Source: Apostichopus japonicus
Taxonomy: Eukaryota > Echinodermata > Holothuroidea > Aspidochirotida > Stichopodidae
Length of the DNA: 64,000 bases
Reading direction: 5' to 3'
Assembly (NCBI RefSeq): GCF_037975245.1
Contig: NC_092567.1
Span: forward strand, 62,001 to 126,000
This document shows positions 25,310 to 59,642 of the stretch, piece after piece (position 1 is the first letter of the stretch; the number at the start of each line of letters is the position of its first letter). Position numbers and translations under genes: made by a program. Below the pieces are notes generated by a model. It ran no database searches. It was not told the DNA's origin and was given only the letters and a program-made list of their open reading frames with translations.

Positions 25310-25880
25310 TTCCCATTAGCCGCGAGATTGCGCGATTCGCGCAATTTGATCGCATTTGGAATAAACGATTAGTAAAAAGCCACTTGCGATTACTATTTTT
25401 TAGTTACCCCGTCTATAATCCATAAACATCGCGTAAAATTCCTTCTCAGCCTTTCCTTCTTTGGAATAAACGAATGAATAAATAATCATTTCTTCCACAT
25501 GGTAGCCTAACACCACACTAAGTCAATGAGAAATCTAGCTAAGCCTAACCATCTGTTTATTTGCTGGAGATGTGACGCAGTTATGAGACATCCATGGAAT
25601 ACTTTCGTAATTGCTGTTACGTTCGACCACATGGTTGCCTAACACCACACTATGTCAATGGGAAATCAGCCTAACCATCGGTTTGCATTTTTTTTTAAAC
25701 AATCACACTTTGCGTAGGCCTATGATTCGGGTAATAAATTACCGAGTAGTATCGCGTCGAACGGGCCCCTTCGTTATTGCTGTTATCTTCTACCACTTTG
25801 TAGCCTAACACCACACTAAGTCAGAGGGGAAATCTGCCTAACCGTCGGTTTGCCATTTTTTTTTTTTTTTTAAATCACAC
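25310..25880. mobile_element. Fragments of the hAT-like family, inverted, three sub-repeats
   Basis: Three diverged copies (near 25490, 25615, 25790) of a segment containing gcctaacaccacactaagtc, the reverse complement of interior pieces of copies A and B, with the adjoining gcgcgattcgcg-type piece near 25330. No termini seen. Confidence 0.6.
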
Positions 25881-25964
25881 TTTGCTTAGGATTCGGGTAA
25901 TAAATTAGGAACCGGGTAGTATCACGTCGGGCGGGTACCCGGATAACCCGTGCAAACACTATGC

Positions 25965-26500
25965 AAAACCAGGACCACATCATACCACTCACAACCAGAT
26001 GGAATGGTAGAAAGATTAAATAGAACTCTAGAAACAGTGCTTCCCGTGGTTGCAGCACCGAATAATAAAGATTGGGACATGTCCATGAATCGACTGACTT
26101 TTCTCCAGCAGAACTAATGTTTGGAAGGTCTGTTCGGACTCTACTGGTTATGATTTTACCGGAAATGGAAGAGGAGCAGGGTGTGGAGTATCCAAAGTTC
26201 TTGGAGGAGCTGCGTTCTAGGATAAAGGAAATACATAAGCAAGCCAGAGATAACTTAGCCTCAGCGGTTGAAAAACCCAAGTGCCAGGCTGATCGTTTTG
26301 CAAGCGAAGAAATATACTGTCCTGGTGATATGGTAATGGTGCTGTAGGGAAAAGGAAGACGTCCAAGCTTAATAAGCCATGGCAAGGGCCAGGAGTAGTC
26401 ATCAGAAGGCTGAAATGGTGTGCTCTACAGAGTGATTTTAGGGACTGGCAGATCTGTTTCATTTCAATCCGCTCAAGAGATTTACAGGGGACTCACCACA
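25965..26500 (+). pseudogene. Ty3/gypsy integrase C-terminal fragment
   Basis: Plus strand: SQPDGMVERLNRTLETVLP (integrase core end with the conserved Glu), then a frame break near 26070, HESTDFSPAELMFGRSVRTL and a charged stretch ending CPGDMVMVL, a TAG at 26345, then a diverged chromodomain-side tail. It is in the opposite orientation to the fragment at 24689-25090, so the two are not one intact element. Confidence 0.82.
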
Positions 26501-27786
26501 TTGGGCTGAAACAGCTATATTTAGGGGAAAGGAGCCGAGTGTGACTGATAGGGTTAGGGGGGTTAGGGGTTCGAAAGTTTTGGGACCAGACAGGCCAAAA
26601 CAATGTGTTCCAAAATGCATATGAGGTGGACATAAAATTTGGGCCCACCCAGAACAAAAATGGGCCCAGAATTATTTTGTGGACCAGACAAATTAGGCCC
26701 GCATGTACCAGTTATTAACCAACAACTGTTTACCAAGTTTGGTTACAGTCTGACATAAAGTTGCAGAGTTATTGCAATGTAAAGATTTGTATGTTTCGCC
26801 CCATAACCTCATTAATATTCATACGGTCTGTGCCAAAAAAACGATATGGCACACCTCAAAGGGTCATAAAAGACAAGAAAAGAAACACAATTCATTATTT
26901 TTGCCATTTAAAATAGGTATATTTGATGAAATTGTGCCCAATACCAATGTTTTAGGCCAATAATATAATGCCTCCTTTCAATTTTTTTACACATTTTGTC
27001 TTTGTTGAAAAACTACTCAAATCTTTTTGTTTTTTTTAAGCTTCCCCATTAGGAGTAAAAATCTACATTTGGCTATGTGTCTAATGTACATTAAAACTGT
27101 GAATGTACAATATGTATACTGTATAATAAGCACATTAAAATACCGCACAATCTTGAGGTGGTGCTGAAACTGTGGATATGACTCAAAGGAACTGACATCC
27201 CAGCATTGAATTTGAAGAGCAATTGAGAGATTTATCGTCTCACTGTCCAGAGGGGCACAACATCTCACTATACACCAAACAACAGGTCATCACAATGCCG
27301 GGTCTTACAATCAAGAGAGATTGCTACACAACACTTCCCATAAGAGCAAATGTCATGTCACATCAATGCTCACTCCAATGAGAAATATACTAGGTCCAAA
27401 ACATGCCACTAAGGAGCAAATGGCAGTTTGTATCACCTCACTGCCATGAGAGAGGGTACCTAGGGGTGAGAGAGGGTACCTAGGAAGTATACATCATCCC
27501 AACATGGAGCAAAATGACAGCAATTCATATCGTACTTCTAGCATCAGGGATTGTAACTATGCACTGTATACGTTCCCAAGGAGCAAATGACAGATCACAC
27601 CGTCTTCCTACTTTGGCAGTATGTACCTTGGTTCTTAGCGTGGAAAGGTTAATAATTCAGGTCAATAACGTACTCAACACTTCACATATCAATGATCACT
27701 TATGTACATCAATACCTGCCTGCCCATGAGTTCACTGCTACAAACACTAAGAAAGTAAAAAAAGGTAGAGCCTGGGAAGAAAACCA
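26501..27786. other. No gene seen
   Basis: Begins with a g-rich ggttagggg stretch and a run with gggcccacc/gggcccaga words, then AT-rich DNA; agagagggtacctagg is directly duplicated near 27451 and 27467. No coding support. Confidence 0.45.
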
Positions 27787-28286
27787 AACAACTTAATCCA
27801 GTTTCAACCCAAGTCCCAAACAACTTGATCCACTTTCAACCCAAGTCCCAAACAACTTGATCCACTCTCAACCCAAGTCCTAAACATCTTGATTCACTCT
27901 CAACCAAAGTCACAAACAACTGAATCCATTTACCCAAGTCCTAAACAACTTGATCCACTTTCAGACCAAGTCCCAAACAACTTAATCCACTCTCAACCCA
28001 AGTCCCAAACAACTTGATCCACTCTCAACCCAAGTCCCAAACAACTTGATCCACTTTCAACCCAAGTCCTAAACAACTTCATCCACTTTCAACCCAAGTC
28101 CCAAACAACTTAATCCACTCTCAACCCAAGTCCCAAACAACTTAATCCACTCTCAACCTAAGTCCCAAACAACTTGATCCACTCTCGACCCAAGTCCTAA
28201 ACAACTTGATTCACTCTCAACCCAAGTCCCAAACAAATTGATCCACTCTCAACCCAAGTCCAAAACAACTTGATTCACTCTCAACC
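27787..28286. repeat. 32-bp minisatellite
   Basis: About 15 copies of cccaagtcccaaacaacttg plus atccactctcaa, with single-base variants. Confidence 0.95.
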
Positions 28287-28587
28287 CTAGCTGCAAACTA
28301 TCAACCGCAATATACCGCAACTCTTAAAAATGAAGACCAAATAAACAGCAGCTGATGGAGTCATTATAACTACATAAATACTGAATCTTACTCCCAATGA
28401 GGCAAACACCTCCTTGTTCTGGAAGTTAACTCTTCATAATGTGGGCATTTCTCCCTTCATTTGCCCAAAATCCAAAACATAAACATTGCCAAATGTTCAG
28501 AAAAATGAAATAACCTGGCTCCTATCTGTTAAATGAGAGCCTCCCTATCCCTGACCTGTGATAACACCCTTAAGTGATGAGGATTAA

Positions 28588-29510
28588 TAAACAGGATGGG
28601 AGAATGCATATCTCTTATTTGTTATCAACATCCATAATTTATGATGGCGGGAAAGCAGGATGAGAGAATCATGTCTCTGATCTGTTATCAACATCTTTTA
28701 TTGATAAGGATGGATATAAACAGGATGGGAGAATGCATATCTCTGATATGTTATCAACATCCATTATTGATAAGGATGGATATATAAACAGGATGGGAGA
28801 ATGCATATCTCTGATCTGTTATCAACATCCTTTACTGATAAGAATGGATTTAAACAGGATGGGAGAATGCATATCTCTGATATGTTATCAACAACCATTA
28901 TTGATAAGGATGGATATATAAACAGGATGGGAGAATGCATATCTCTGATCTGTTATCCACATTTTTTACTGATAAGGATGGACAAACAGGATGAGAGAAT
29001 CATGTCTCAGATCTGTTATCAACATCCTTTATTGATAAGGATGGATATAAACAGGATGGGAGAATGCATATCTCTGATCTGTCATCAACATCCTTTATTG
29101 ATAAGGATGGATATAAACAGGATGAGAGAATGCTAAGCTCTGATCTGTTATCAACATCCTTTATTGATAAGGATGGATATAAACAGGATGGGAGAATGCA
29201 TATCTCTGATCTGTTATCAACATCCTTTTTTGATAAGGATGGATATAAACAGGATGGGAGAATGCATATCTCTGATCTGTTATCAACATCCTTTACTGAT
29301 AAGAATGGATATAAACAGGATGGGAGAATGCATACCTCTGATCTGTTATCAACATCCTTTATTGATAAGGATGGATATAAACAGGATGGGAGAATGCATA
29401 TCTCTGATCTGTTATCAACATCCTTTATTGATAAGGATGGATATAAACAGGATGAGAGTATGCTAAACTCTGATCTGTTATCTACATCCTTTACTTTTGA
29501 AAACAGGATG
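28588..29510. repeat. 66-bp minisatellite
   Basis: About 14 copies of gatggatataaacaggatgg, gagaatgcatatctctgatc and tgttatcaacatcctttatt. 66 is a multiple of three and the unit lacks stops in several frames, so long repetitive ORFs exist on both strands (about 200 aa on minus). These are array artefacts. Confidence 0.95.
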
Positions 29511-29696
29511 GGAGTAGCTACATCATGACACACCCCTTTGTCTCTTATGTTATGAATGTTCTCCATGGATGAGTCATATCCACAGTTAAATGATGAATAA
29601 TACTTCAACTTTAATCCTAACTATTGCTAATATATTGCACAACAAACAACAAACACATGATGCTGAATAGAATCCCAAATGGAAAGAATGCCACGC

Positions 29697-29745
29697 ACGA
29701 ATAATAATAATAATATCAATAATAATGATAATAATAGTAGGGAGT
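29697..29745. repeat. AAT trinucleotide-type microsatellite
   Basis: Imperfect run of ataataataat with gat/ata interruptions. Confidence 0.9.
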
Positions 29746-31760
29746 AATACATAGATTATATCAGGCCAACAAATAATTCAGATATTTAGTGATAAAAGCA
29801 TTTTTTAATACCGAAAACAACTTTTCTCTTCTTCTAATAAACAATAATAAGGAGGAAGGCCATAAAGATAACTGTCTGTCTCTAACATCAAATCCTTTTC
29901 TTTAACTTGTAGGAGTCATAACTGCATTGTTTGTATTTATATGCCACTCAAGTGTAATGTTATCACCATGGTCAGAGGGAGACTGTGGTGCCCACTACCA
30001 TAGCAGTGACCACTGAAAAGTTAGATGACCATGACATGGTGACCAAGATTGTGTTTACATACCAATGATGTACTAATCTCAACATTTACTTGTATAATGG
30101 TTATGGAGATAGAACTTTGAACACTAGTCTTACTTAAGTACTGTGCTCCACATTGACAATGATGGTTCTACAGATTCAGCATCAGGAAGATCCATTAAAC
30201 TATAGACTAGTTCAGGGTACCATACAAAGGTGAACAGGCACTGCCTCCCACTCACCGCCCCCCCACCCCCATGCTACTCCACTGATTACCACTATGCCAA
30301 TGTTACTGTTAAATGCACCAAACTCATATGGTAACTACATACATTTTGTGGTAAGTTACTATAATATGGATGGGGTGTGAACCATGGGCTAATAACTATA
30401 CACCAATGCCATGGTAACATGCAACTACAATTCAAGGTAAGTAATATGGTGTCAACTGGCATTCTACCATCAGCTACATAACAAAATAATATAGTCACTG
30501 CCAGATATTACACATTTTACAGGAGAACTAACAAAAGGGAAGAAAATTATACAATTATAAGGATGAAGTAAATTTTAACATGACCATATGTAATAACATC
30601 ACAGCAGATATTAACCAACACACTCTTGTAACAGCAATAAGCACACTTTAAGTGATATCAGGGGAATGCAACATTGTCTTAAATGAACATCTTTACTGCA
30701 TGAACAAAGTATTTTGACATTTAAGTATCAAATGGCGATATTATCAACCTCCTACAAGATTTATACAAACCATTACAGCAACTCAAACATGAAATGTATT
30801 ATACAAACCATTACAGCAACTCAAACATGAAATGTATTATACAAACCATTACAGCAACTCAAACATGAAATGCAATCAGCTATTAAAAATTCCACACATA
30901 CCATGGCACATATCAATTTAAGAAGATAAACAGAGATAAAAGAAACACAAACTAATCATAATCATAATAATAATAAAAGGGAAAGAGAAATACAATTTAC
31001 AATAAACCAGCTATTATGAAGAAACAATCAAATTAACAAAAATAATATGTAATATTCATAAATGAAAGCTTGATATTAAAAGAAGAGAAAACACCATCAC
31101 ACAGAGAAAGGAAAGGCTAAGCTTGTAGGAATATGACAACTGCATGCATAACTGTAGAAAATGGAATGACATACTCATTTTAATGTAAGTACATGCTGCA
31201 TATACAGACAGAATTAAAAAGCTACTAACTTATTCTTACACAGACACCATGGGCATCTTCCACTCTTAATTCTTATGAACCAAACGACCCTAGACCACCA
31301 TTTCTACCTACTCTTGTTATATGAACATTTCAAATGTTCAAAAAAAAATTGGCAAAGGTTAAACTGACAGACCAAGCAACAAAAGGTGACCAGATTGAAG
31401 GGCCCTGAGTTGCTAGCAGGAGGGGCACCAAGGAAGAGGTTTACCTACATTGCATACAAATAGAAGGAAAACTGGAAGACAACGGGTCAAAGGCAGGTGT
31501 GCTCTTAGAAAACAATTCCACTCAAGGACAATGCCCTAAAGAACAATAGCAGGGCTCTATCATCACTGCAAACAGGAAATACTAAACATTCCACCAAAAT
31601 TGTGAATCTCGATAAGTATACTTTCACACACACCTATAGAACACAGTACTGCATTACAGTTACAACATAATACGCTGTCTAAACCTCAAAACAATCTAGT
31701 AATCCAAGATAGACACCCATCCTGTTGGATACCATTCAGAGTATCTTCCAGCCATCAATC
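29746..31760. other. AT-rich DNA without a supported gene
   Basis: Contains only the 38-bp triplicate. It could be intergenic or distal 3' UTR of HIPK; no poly(A) site can be assigned. Confidence 0.4.
30761..30875. repeat. 38-bp tandem repeat, about 3 copies
   Basis: Three copies of tacaaaccattacagcaact plus caaacatgaaatgtatta, essentially identical until the last unit diverges. Confidence 0.85.
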
Positions 31761-32371
31761 TCATCTTCCTACTGATATTGATATCTCATCTTCCTACTGA
31801 TACTGATATCTGATCTTCCTAATGATACTGATATCTGATCTTCCTACTGATACTGATATCTGATCTTCCTACTGATACTGATATCTCATCTTCCTACTGA
31901 TACTGATATCTGATCTTCCTACTGATACTGATATCTGATCTTCCTACTGATACTGATATCTGATCTTCCTACTGATACTGATATCTCATCTTCCTACTGA
32001 TACTGATATCTGATCTTCCTACTGATAGTGATATCTGATCTTCCTACTGATACTGATATCTGATCTTCCTACTGATACTGATATCTGATCTTCCTACTGA
32101 TATTGATATCTGATCTTCCTACTGATAGTGATATCTGATCTTCCTACTGATACTGATATCTGATCTTCCTACTGATACTGATATCTGATCTTCCTACTGA
32201 TATTGATATCTGATCTTCCTACTGATATTGAGATCTGATCTTTCTACTGATACTGATATCTGATCTTTCTACTGATATCTGATCTTCCTACTGATACTGA
32301 TATCTGATCTTCCTACTGATATTGATATCTGATCTTCCTACTGATACTGATATCTGATTTTCCTACTGATA
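31761..32371. repeat. 25-bp minisatellite
   Basis: About 24 copies of ctgatcttcctactgatact plus gatat, with minor variants (tcatc, gatagtg, gatattg, one shorter unit near 32270). Confidence 0.95.
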
Positions 32372-32964
32372 TTGAGAGTTTATTCCACCACAGAATTCTT
32401 TCATCGAACATGAAGAGAGATACTGTAGTCTGTATGTTACACTCAGAAAGGTATTTACAACCCAGAAACCCCCACCAAAACTCCACTCTCCCTTCAATGT
32501 TTTACAATTTAGTGAAAATTGAAAATGAACTACCCAAGAAGAGTACATCTGGTATTCCAAGTTTTCATGTTTCATAGCACTCTAACCATGCCATCTCTTT
32601 TTATATAGATATATATGTATATATTTTCATCCATTCACAGAACTATACCTCAAGTGACTGTGAAATGCAATTCACATGGTACTAAGATGACGTTTGTCTC
32701 TCATAATGAATAGAACATTTTCTTGCCAGCCAGCTGCAAGGTCATCAGCTCTATCCAATCAAAATAGAAAAACAAAATGGTCACCCATGGTCAAACCTTT
32801 AAACAAACATCTCTTTGCCATCCCAAACATGTTTCTCTTTACTGCAATGCATTAATTCCTAACGTTGTCCTTTAGTGTCAACCACTAGAAAGGATACAAA
32901 TTTGTCCAATGAACTTCCCATAGCACAATTTTGAAGCAAAATGAAAACTGTAACATCACAACAA

Positions 32965-33062
32965 AGAATAATCATAATAATAATAATAATAATCAAAATA
33001 ATAATAATAATTATAATAATAAAATTAATAATAATAATAATAATAATACTAATAATATAAAA
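32965..33062. repeat. AAT trinucleotide-type microsatellite, about 100 bp
   Basis: Long imperfect aataat run with occasional c, t and aaa interruptions. Confidence 0.92.
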
Positions 33063-34074
33063 AAATAGGCAGAAACATAAAATTTTGAAGAGAATATTTT
33101 AAAACTTGGATAGAGATTAACACACTGCAGATTTCTTCTAGATAGCATCCAGTATGCGATAGAAAGGGAGGCTTGATACTAACCTCTCTATTAAACTGAC
33201 AACATCATGACAGAGCTAACACTTTAATGCCATTTTCTACCAATATAATATTTATATGGTTAGAATATTTGAATATTCATCAATGTGCAGCAGAATATAC
33301 AGAAAAAGAGTAAATACAAAGACACAAAAAGTACTATTCACTTACAGCAAAGAAAGAACTGACTGTTATTAATCCATGTGAAATAATAGGCACAACCAAG
33401 TAGGCTGCAGTCAAAACTAGGAACATGCAAGTGAAATTTATTAAAATTTATATAGACAAATTTGATATTTTTTTTTTGGAGACAGGTTGGGGAGGGGGAC
33501 TAGCTGAAAACAAGTACACAAGATAACAGAACTGAATAGCATTTACATTACATCACCAAACCTTGATATAAACAGTAATGTATGTAACTAATAAGTGTTC
33601 ACTACCATTCTTGAAAGGTTAGGACACTCTTCGCCACATAGACAATGTCTTAGTCAAGCTCTTCTGAATACATGAAGATAGAAAAACTTAACTTTCACCA
33701 TAACCTTCTTCATGCCAAATTAAAAGAAGTCCTACATTGTGAACCAATGGTATTACATATATAAATATATATATTTGAATCACTACAATCAGTATGTAGC
33801 AAGTAATGCTGACAAAGTAAACAGTGTATATATTTATTAGTAACAGATGTATGCATACATAATGAGAAAGCAATCTCTATGTTGAATAACCACAGGCTTT
33901 GATTTCCATAGCTAAGGTATGATTATCACTGTAAAATCAAATCTTTATTAACTTAAAGATGGTGGATCACCTGTAATAATTTCCACACTCCTTTTAAGAT
34001 TTAAGTTGAAATAATTTGTCAAAACTGTAAAACTGAATTTGATGGTTGAATAAATAAAAGAAATAAAGAATAAT

Positions 34075-34280
34075 ATGTCTGCAATATATGTACTGGGAGT
34101 CACAAAGGTAAAATGTATGTCTGCAATATATGTACTGGGAGTCACACAGGTAAAATGTATGTCTGCAATATATGTACTGGGAGTCACACAGGTAAAATGT
34201 ATGTCTGCAATATATGTACTGGGAGTCACACAGGTAAAATGTATGTCTGCAATATATGTACTGGGAGTCACAAAGGGTAA
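34075..34280. repeat. 42-bp tandem repeat, 5 copies
   Basis: Five nearly identical copies of a 42-bp unit (gtctgcaatatatgtactgg plus gagtcacacaggtaaaatgtat). The unit is a multiple of three and stays open on both strands, giving short repetitive ORFs with no coding support. Confidence 0.92.
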
Positions 34281-35124
34281 ATTCTACAAAACATTTAATA
34301 CCAGCCTCCCTTCCATGGTATTTATGCTTAATAATGAATTTTCCATCAAAACTCTACAAAACAGAAAAACAATTTTGTAACAGATATATAGGTATATACT
34401 TGGCTAGACTTCATATTTCGTTACCCTTATCTATAGGAACCTTTGAAATTGTTTGTTGAAGTTGTGGAAATAATCAACTAAGGGTTTTTTCTCATGAGAT
34501 GAATGGGGTAAGAAAAAACTATTTAAGAGAGTAGAGATAGACATAGATCATACATAGTAAGAAACACACGTACATAGTAAGAAACACACTATGGGCAAAA
34601 GGATCGGTTGTCTGTTATCTTCACATACATTCACCACTATTATATTGATACTGTCCTAACAACAGTATGGCAATCAAACAACTGCCTTGAACAGACAACA
34701 TAAAATTTAAAAGAATTCAAACAAAATTGAAGAGAAAAAAAGATATCAATATGAATAAGCTGTAGCAGAGGGTTAATAAGAATTGAATTAGCAATCATAA
34801 CTTTATAGAAAGTCAAAGTCATGCATTTGTCTTACTACATCCAATTTCAAACATCATTTTAAAAGATTTCACATTCAAATTCAACATTTTTTTCAAATAT
34901 TTAAAATGTATCTGCAATATACACATTTATAGAAGAAGCTAAAGATAAATTTGAACTTTCATTAAATTAAAGATATGAACACTATTTTGTTAAAATTCTC
35001 ATGATATTTTACTTACAAGTCATCATTCAATGGCCGAAGCACCATTAACTTAAAACAACACCACAAAAGCCAAAAATATACACCTAAAATGGTTAACAAT
35101 ATCATAACCAAACCAATAGTGCAA

Positions 35125-36340
35125 GCAAACTGATGCGCAGAAACAAAACGTTCTTGTCTTGTTAACCTAGATATGGCATCATAATGCTCTCAGTTTAGTA
35201 GATACCTCACCATTACTTCAGGTAGTCACTTCAAACTGCTAAACATACAAGAGTGACAAGCAAACTGATGGGCAGAAACAAAACATTCTTGTCTTGTTAA
35301 CCTAGATATGGCATCATAATGCTCTCAGTTTAGTAGATACCTCACCATTACTTCAGGTAGTCACTTCAAACTGCTAAACATACAAGAGTGACAAGCAAAC
35401 TGATGCGCAGAAACAAAACATTCTTGTCTTGTTAACCTAGATATGGCATCATAATGCTCTCAGTTTAGTAGATACCTCACCATTACTTCAGGTAGTCACT
35501 TCAAACTGCTAAACATACAAGAGTGACAAGCAAACTGATGGGCAGAAACAAAACATTCTTGTCTTGTTAACCTAGATATGGCATCATAATGCTCTCAGTT
35601 TAGTAGATACCTCACCATTACTTCAGGTAGTCACTTCAAACTGCTAAACATACAAGAGTGACAAGCAAACTGATGGGCAGAAACAAAACATTCTTGTCTT
35701 GTTAACCTAGATATGGCATCATAATGCTCTCAGTTTAGTAGATACCTCACCATTACTTCAGGTAGTCACTTCAAACTGCTAAACATACAAGAGTGACAAG
35801 CAAACTGATGGGCAGAAACAAAACATTCTTGTCTTGTTAACCTAGATATGGCATCATAATGCTCTCAGTTTAGTAGATACCTCACCATTACTTCAGGTAG
35901 TCACTTCAAACTGCTAAACATACAAGAGTGACAAGCAAACTGATGGGCAGAAACAAAACATTCTTGTCTTGTTAACCTAGATATGGCATCATAATGCTCT
36001 CAGTTTAGTAGATACCTCACCATTACTTCAGCTAGTCACTTCAAACTGCTAAACATACAAGAGTGACAAGCAAACTGATGGGCAGAAACAAAACATTCTT
36101 GTCTTGTTAACCTAGATATGGCATCATAATGCTCTCAGTTTAGTAGATACCTCACCATTACTTCAGCTAGTCACTTCAAACTGCTAAACATACAAGAGTG
36201 ACAAGCAAACTGATGGGCAGAAACAAAACGTTCTTGTCTTGTTAACCTAGATATGGCATCATAATGCTCTCAGTTTAGTAGATACCTCACCATTACTTCA
36301 GGTAGTCACTTCAAACTGCTAAACATACAAGAGTGACATC
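35125..36340. repeat. 135-bp satellite-like array, 9 copies, about 390 bp past the HIPK stop
   Basis: Nine copies at a fixed 135-bp period (gcaaactgatgggcagaaac ... aacatacaagagtgaca), differing at only a few sites (gcgcag/gggcag, aacg/aaca, ggtag/gctag). It lies just downstream of the HIPK stop codon, so it may be within the 3' UTR; no poly(A) signal was located that decides this. Confidence 0.95.
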
Positions 36341-36728
36341 CAAGGAATCATGCTCACTTGGCACTGATTTAAGACATGAAAAACAAAAAGATTAAAATGT
36401 CTTTGGTGAAATTGCATTCCTGTGTGAAACATACCAAGCTATTTCAAACCAAGGCACACCCATGTTGTGTAGTTCTAAATGTGCAGGGATTGGTAACAAT
36501 GCCAAGCGCTACTACCAACACTGATTCTTACCTAACAATGATATACTTTCAATCATAGCATCATTCTAACTCTCAAGTAAAACATCACCAATACCAGTAT
36601 TTTCATACTGTGCATCATTTCCCAAGTAGACTCTCTATAAAGCACATATCAAGAATATTAACAGCACCATGTCTGGTGAATAAATGAGAGATATAATGCT
36701 TCCCATTCCTTCCATGCTCATCTATAAG

Positions 36729-57142
<20,414 letters not shown>

Positions 57143-57539
57143 CTGAAAGAACAATTTAGCAAAGTGAAATACCAATTACTCTTATAAATTGTCAGAATTG
57201 AATGGAATAAACAATCAGTCCCTTAAATATGTAATATTTTGAGCTAAAGGGACACCAAAGGAACATGTCATGAAATCTCAAGATAGAAACACAATGTTCA
57301 GGGGAAAGTACAAGAATGTTACCAGTTTCTCTGCTAGGGTAGATCGTAGTACATGTATGTATATAAGACCAGTACAAGAGATATGAAGTTAATTCATGTT
57401 TTGGAAAATAATTGGTCTGTTTTTTGAAATTGTTCATAAAACTAACATAGAAATAAAGCATGATATGCTGCTAGAAGAGGAAGCAAATAATTGCAGTATT
57501 TCTTCCCTAAATAAACTTGACTATTTACTGATGATTGTG

Positions 57540-57598
57540 TGTATGTGTGTGGGGGGGGGGGGGGGGCATGGTGGGTGTAGGGTGGGGTGGGGGAGTAG
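57540..57598 (+). repeat. Poly-G / G-rich tract
   Basis: gtgtatgtgtgt followed by an uninterrupted run of more than 15 G and then GGTGGG/GGGGTGGGGG blocks. A G-quadruplex candidate on the plus strand, about 400 bp on the upstream (5') side of HIPK exon w1. Confidence 0.85.
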
Positions 57599-59642
57599 GT
57601 TTGATGCTGGGTTTTACCGTAAATATTCCAATGTATTAACATTAATCCTAGTTCTTTGCTTGATTTAACTTTTGACGGCATATGATATAAGGAATATTTC
57701 TTCTAATTTTAATTAGCTGTCTTCATACTACCAGGTTCTTGTAATGAATAAACTGAAAGTCGAGTACTGTACAATATCTTTCATTAATTTGAATTCAGCA
57801 ATGGTGTAAAGCACTCCAACATTCAACAAAAATGAGCAGTGCTTTGTAATAAATTGGCTATAATGTGGTGGTACCATACATGACAATTTAACGAAAGCCC
57901 AGGTACCAGACAAGAAGTCTACTTGCTTAATACCTGTAATACATGTTGTACATGTATGTACACGGTTCATGTGCATGTACAGCATGTGATAGTCGTGTGA
58001 TGTCATTACCTCAAACATACCTATCCCAAGTACTAAAGACATCTACAGCCTGAGCAGCCGGGATGGTAAAAGAGAGCTTTGAGCAAGCTACATGTTACAC
58101 TTTGTTCTCCATATCATAGTACCAAGTTCTATGAGTCTAAGACTTCAAACTTCCAGGGTTTGTTTGATACCAGCTGCTACTCTAGTAGCTCCCTGGGGAT
58201 AGAATCTCATAATTCTTATGTTTAATGCAACTGCACTTGACTAAAAACTTAAAGGTTGCATCACAGTCTACTTTGCTTCTTATTTTCTCTGATTTAAATT
58301 GTCACCAAATCACTCCCCTTCAAATGAATATTTTGGGTTATTATACTTCTTTACCTGTGTTTTGATCTTGGTATGTGGTTCAGTCTAGAATGTACACCAT
58401 ATTTATAGTTTGTTGTACAATGAGAAATAATGTACAGTTTGGAGATCACAACTTGCAGGTGTAGTATGTAACATGTGTACAATAGAATAATACAACAATA
58501 TTTTCAAGACTTGATATAAGTGCTCACATTATGTCATCATTGAAATGTACTAATATGAGGTTGTACTCAAGGCTACAATCATAGTGTCTACATATAGAAC
58601 TGAGCATACTCTAGACTGCACTGAACACTATTTCACTGAGCAAAACATTGTTAGTAACTGAGAAGCCAGAATTCAATCTCAGAAAGAGCCAGGCAGTAAT
58701 AATAAAAAGCAATAGATGTAATCCTCTGGGAATATTTGTATTCACCTGCCACTCAATGGCATCATATAGTCTCCTATTATATTTGTATTCACTCAATGCC
58801 ACTCAATGGCAAACCATTGTATAGTCTCCTAGTATTGAAATCAATGAAACAGCCAGACAGGGAGGTCTGCAGAGGTCAAATCAGGCAGTAATAAACTCAG
58901 CATTGGCTGATGCAGCTTGCAGTTAGCACAGTTGCATACATGTATGTGTGGGTAAAACCATGGGAGTAGTGGTAAAACATAATATAATGGTCACTGTGGT
59001 AGAAGGATGTACAACAACATTAAATTAGAAATTTATCAAAATCTGGCATGGAATTTTGAAGCGGGAGGATTTCTACATTTCGCTCAAGTAAATTTGCAAT
59101 AGGCCGACATGTACAAGCGGCATATATACAAAACAGATGGAGCAATCGTCCTTAAAACAATGTCATTATTTGTGTTCACACTGTACAGGAGATGCAGTGC
59201 TATCCGTAAAGGACATGGATACCATCCAATCACAAAGGTTGCCAGTAACCCCCATTGAAGATTTACTGATTTGTGTATTAAGTATTATATACATGTCTGC
59301 TATCCATATGCACCCTGATCTAGCCAAGCCTACAAATTGGTAACATTCTTGCACTGCTGCCCCAACAACCACATCTAAGGTCATTGGCCAGCTCTTCCTT
59401 CCAATTCTAATCTAACATACTGCAATATCCCCTTCTAGTGCAATTTTCAGTCTACAGGTTCTAGTACATAATGTATCAAACTACTTTGAACATTTTTTTT
59501 TCTTTTCAGTTGATCTTGGTAAATCTTTTACATAGACTCTGACTGTAGTGTGGACCCTGAAATTTGAAGTGACCCAAAATGTCCCATTAATTGACCATGT
59601 CATTTCCACACAAACACAGACGAGCGAGAGTCTAAAGACTGA
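57599..59642. other. Upstream HIPK intron or flank, no exon seen
   Basis: No sequence resembling the expected preceding HIPK kinase exon (activation loop, APE, WRLK) was found on the minus strand. Short duplicated actcaatggca words near 58752 and 58799. Confidence 0.45.

Larger units (their letters stand above)
32372..35124. other. AT-rich DNA downstream of HIPK
   Basis: Holds the AAT microsatellite and the 42-bp repeat. tttatt (AATAAA on the minus strand) occurs near 33438, 33830 and 33942 and is a candidate but unproven poly(A) signal for HIPK. Confidence 0.35.

Noticed and set aside
25870-26385. 171-codon minus-strand ORF
   Set aside because: Antisense shadow of the plus-strand gypsy integrase fragment, whose translation is recognisable.
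28588-29608. Long repetitive ORFs on both strands (about 200 aa on minus, 154 aa on plus)
   Set aside because: They exist because the 66-bp unit is a multiple of three without stops in several frames. No splice sites, homology or unit-to-unit pattern of synonymous change.
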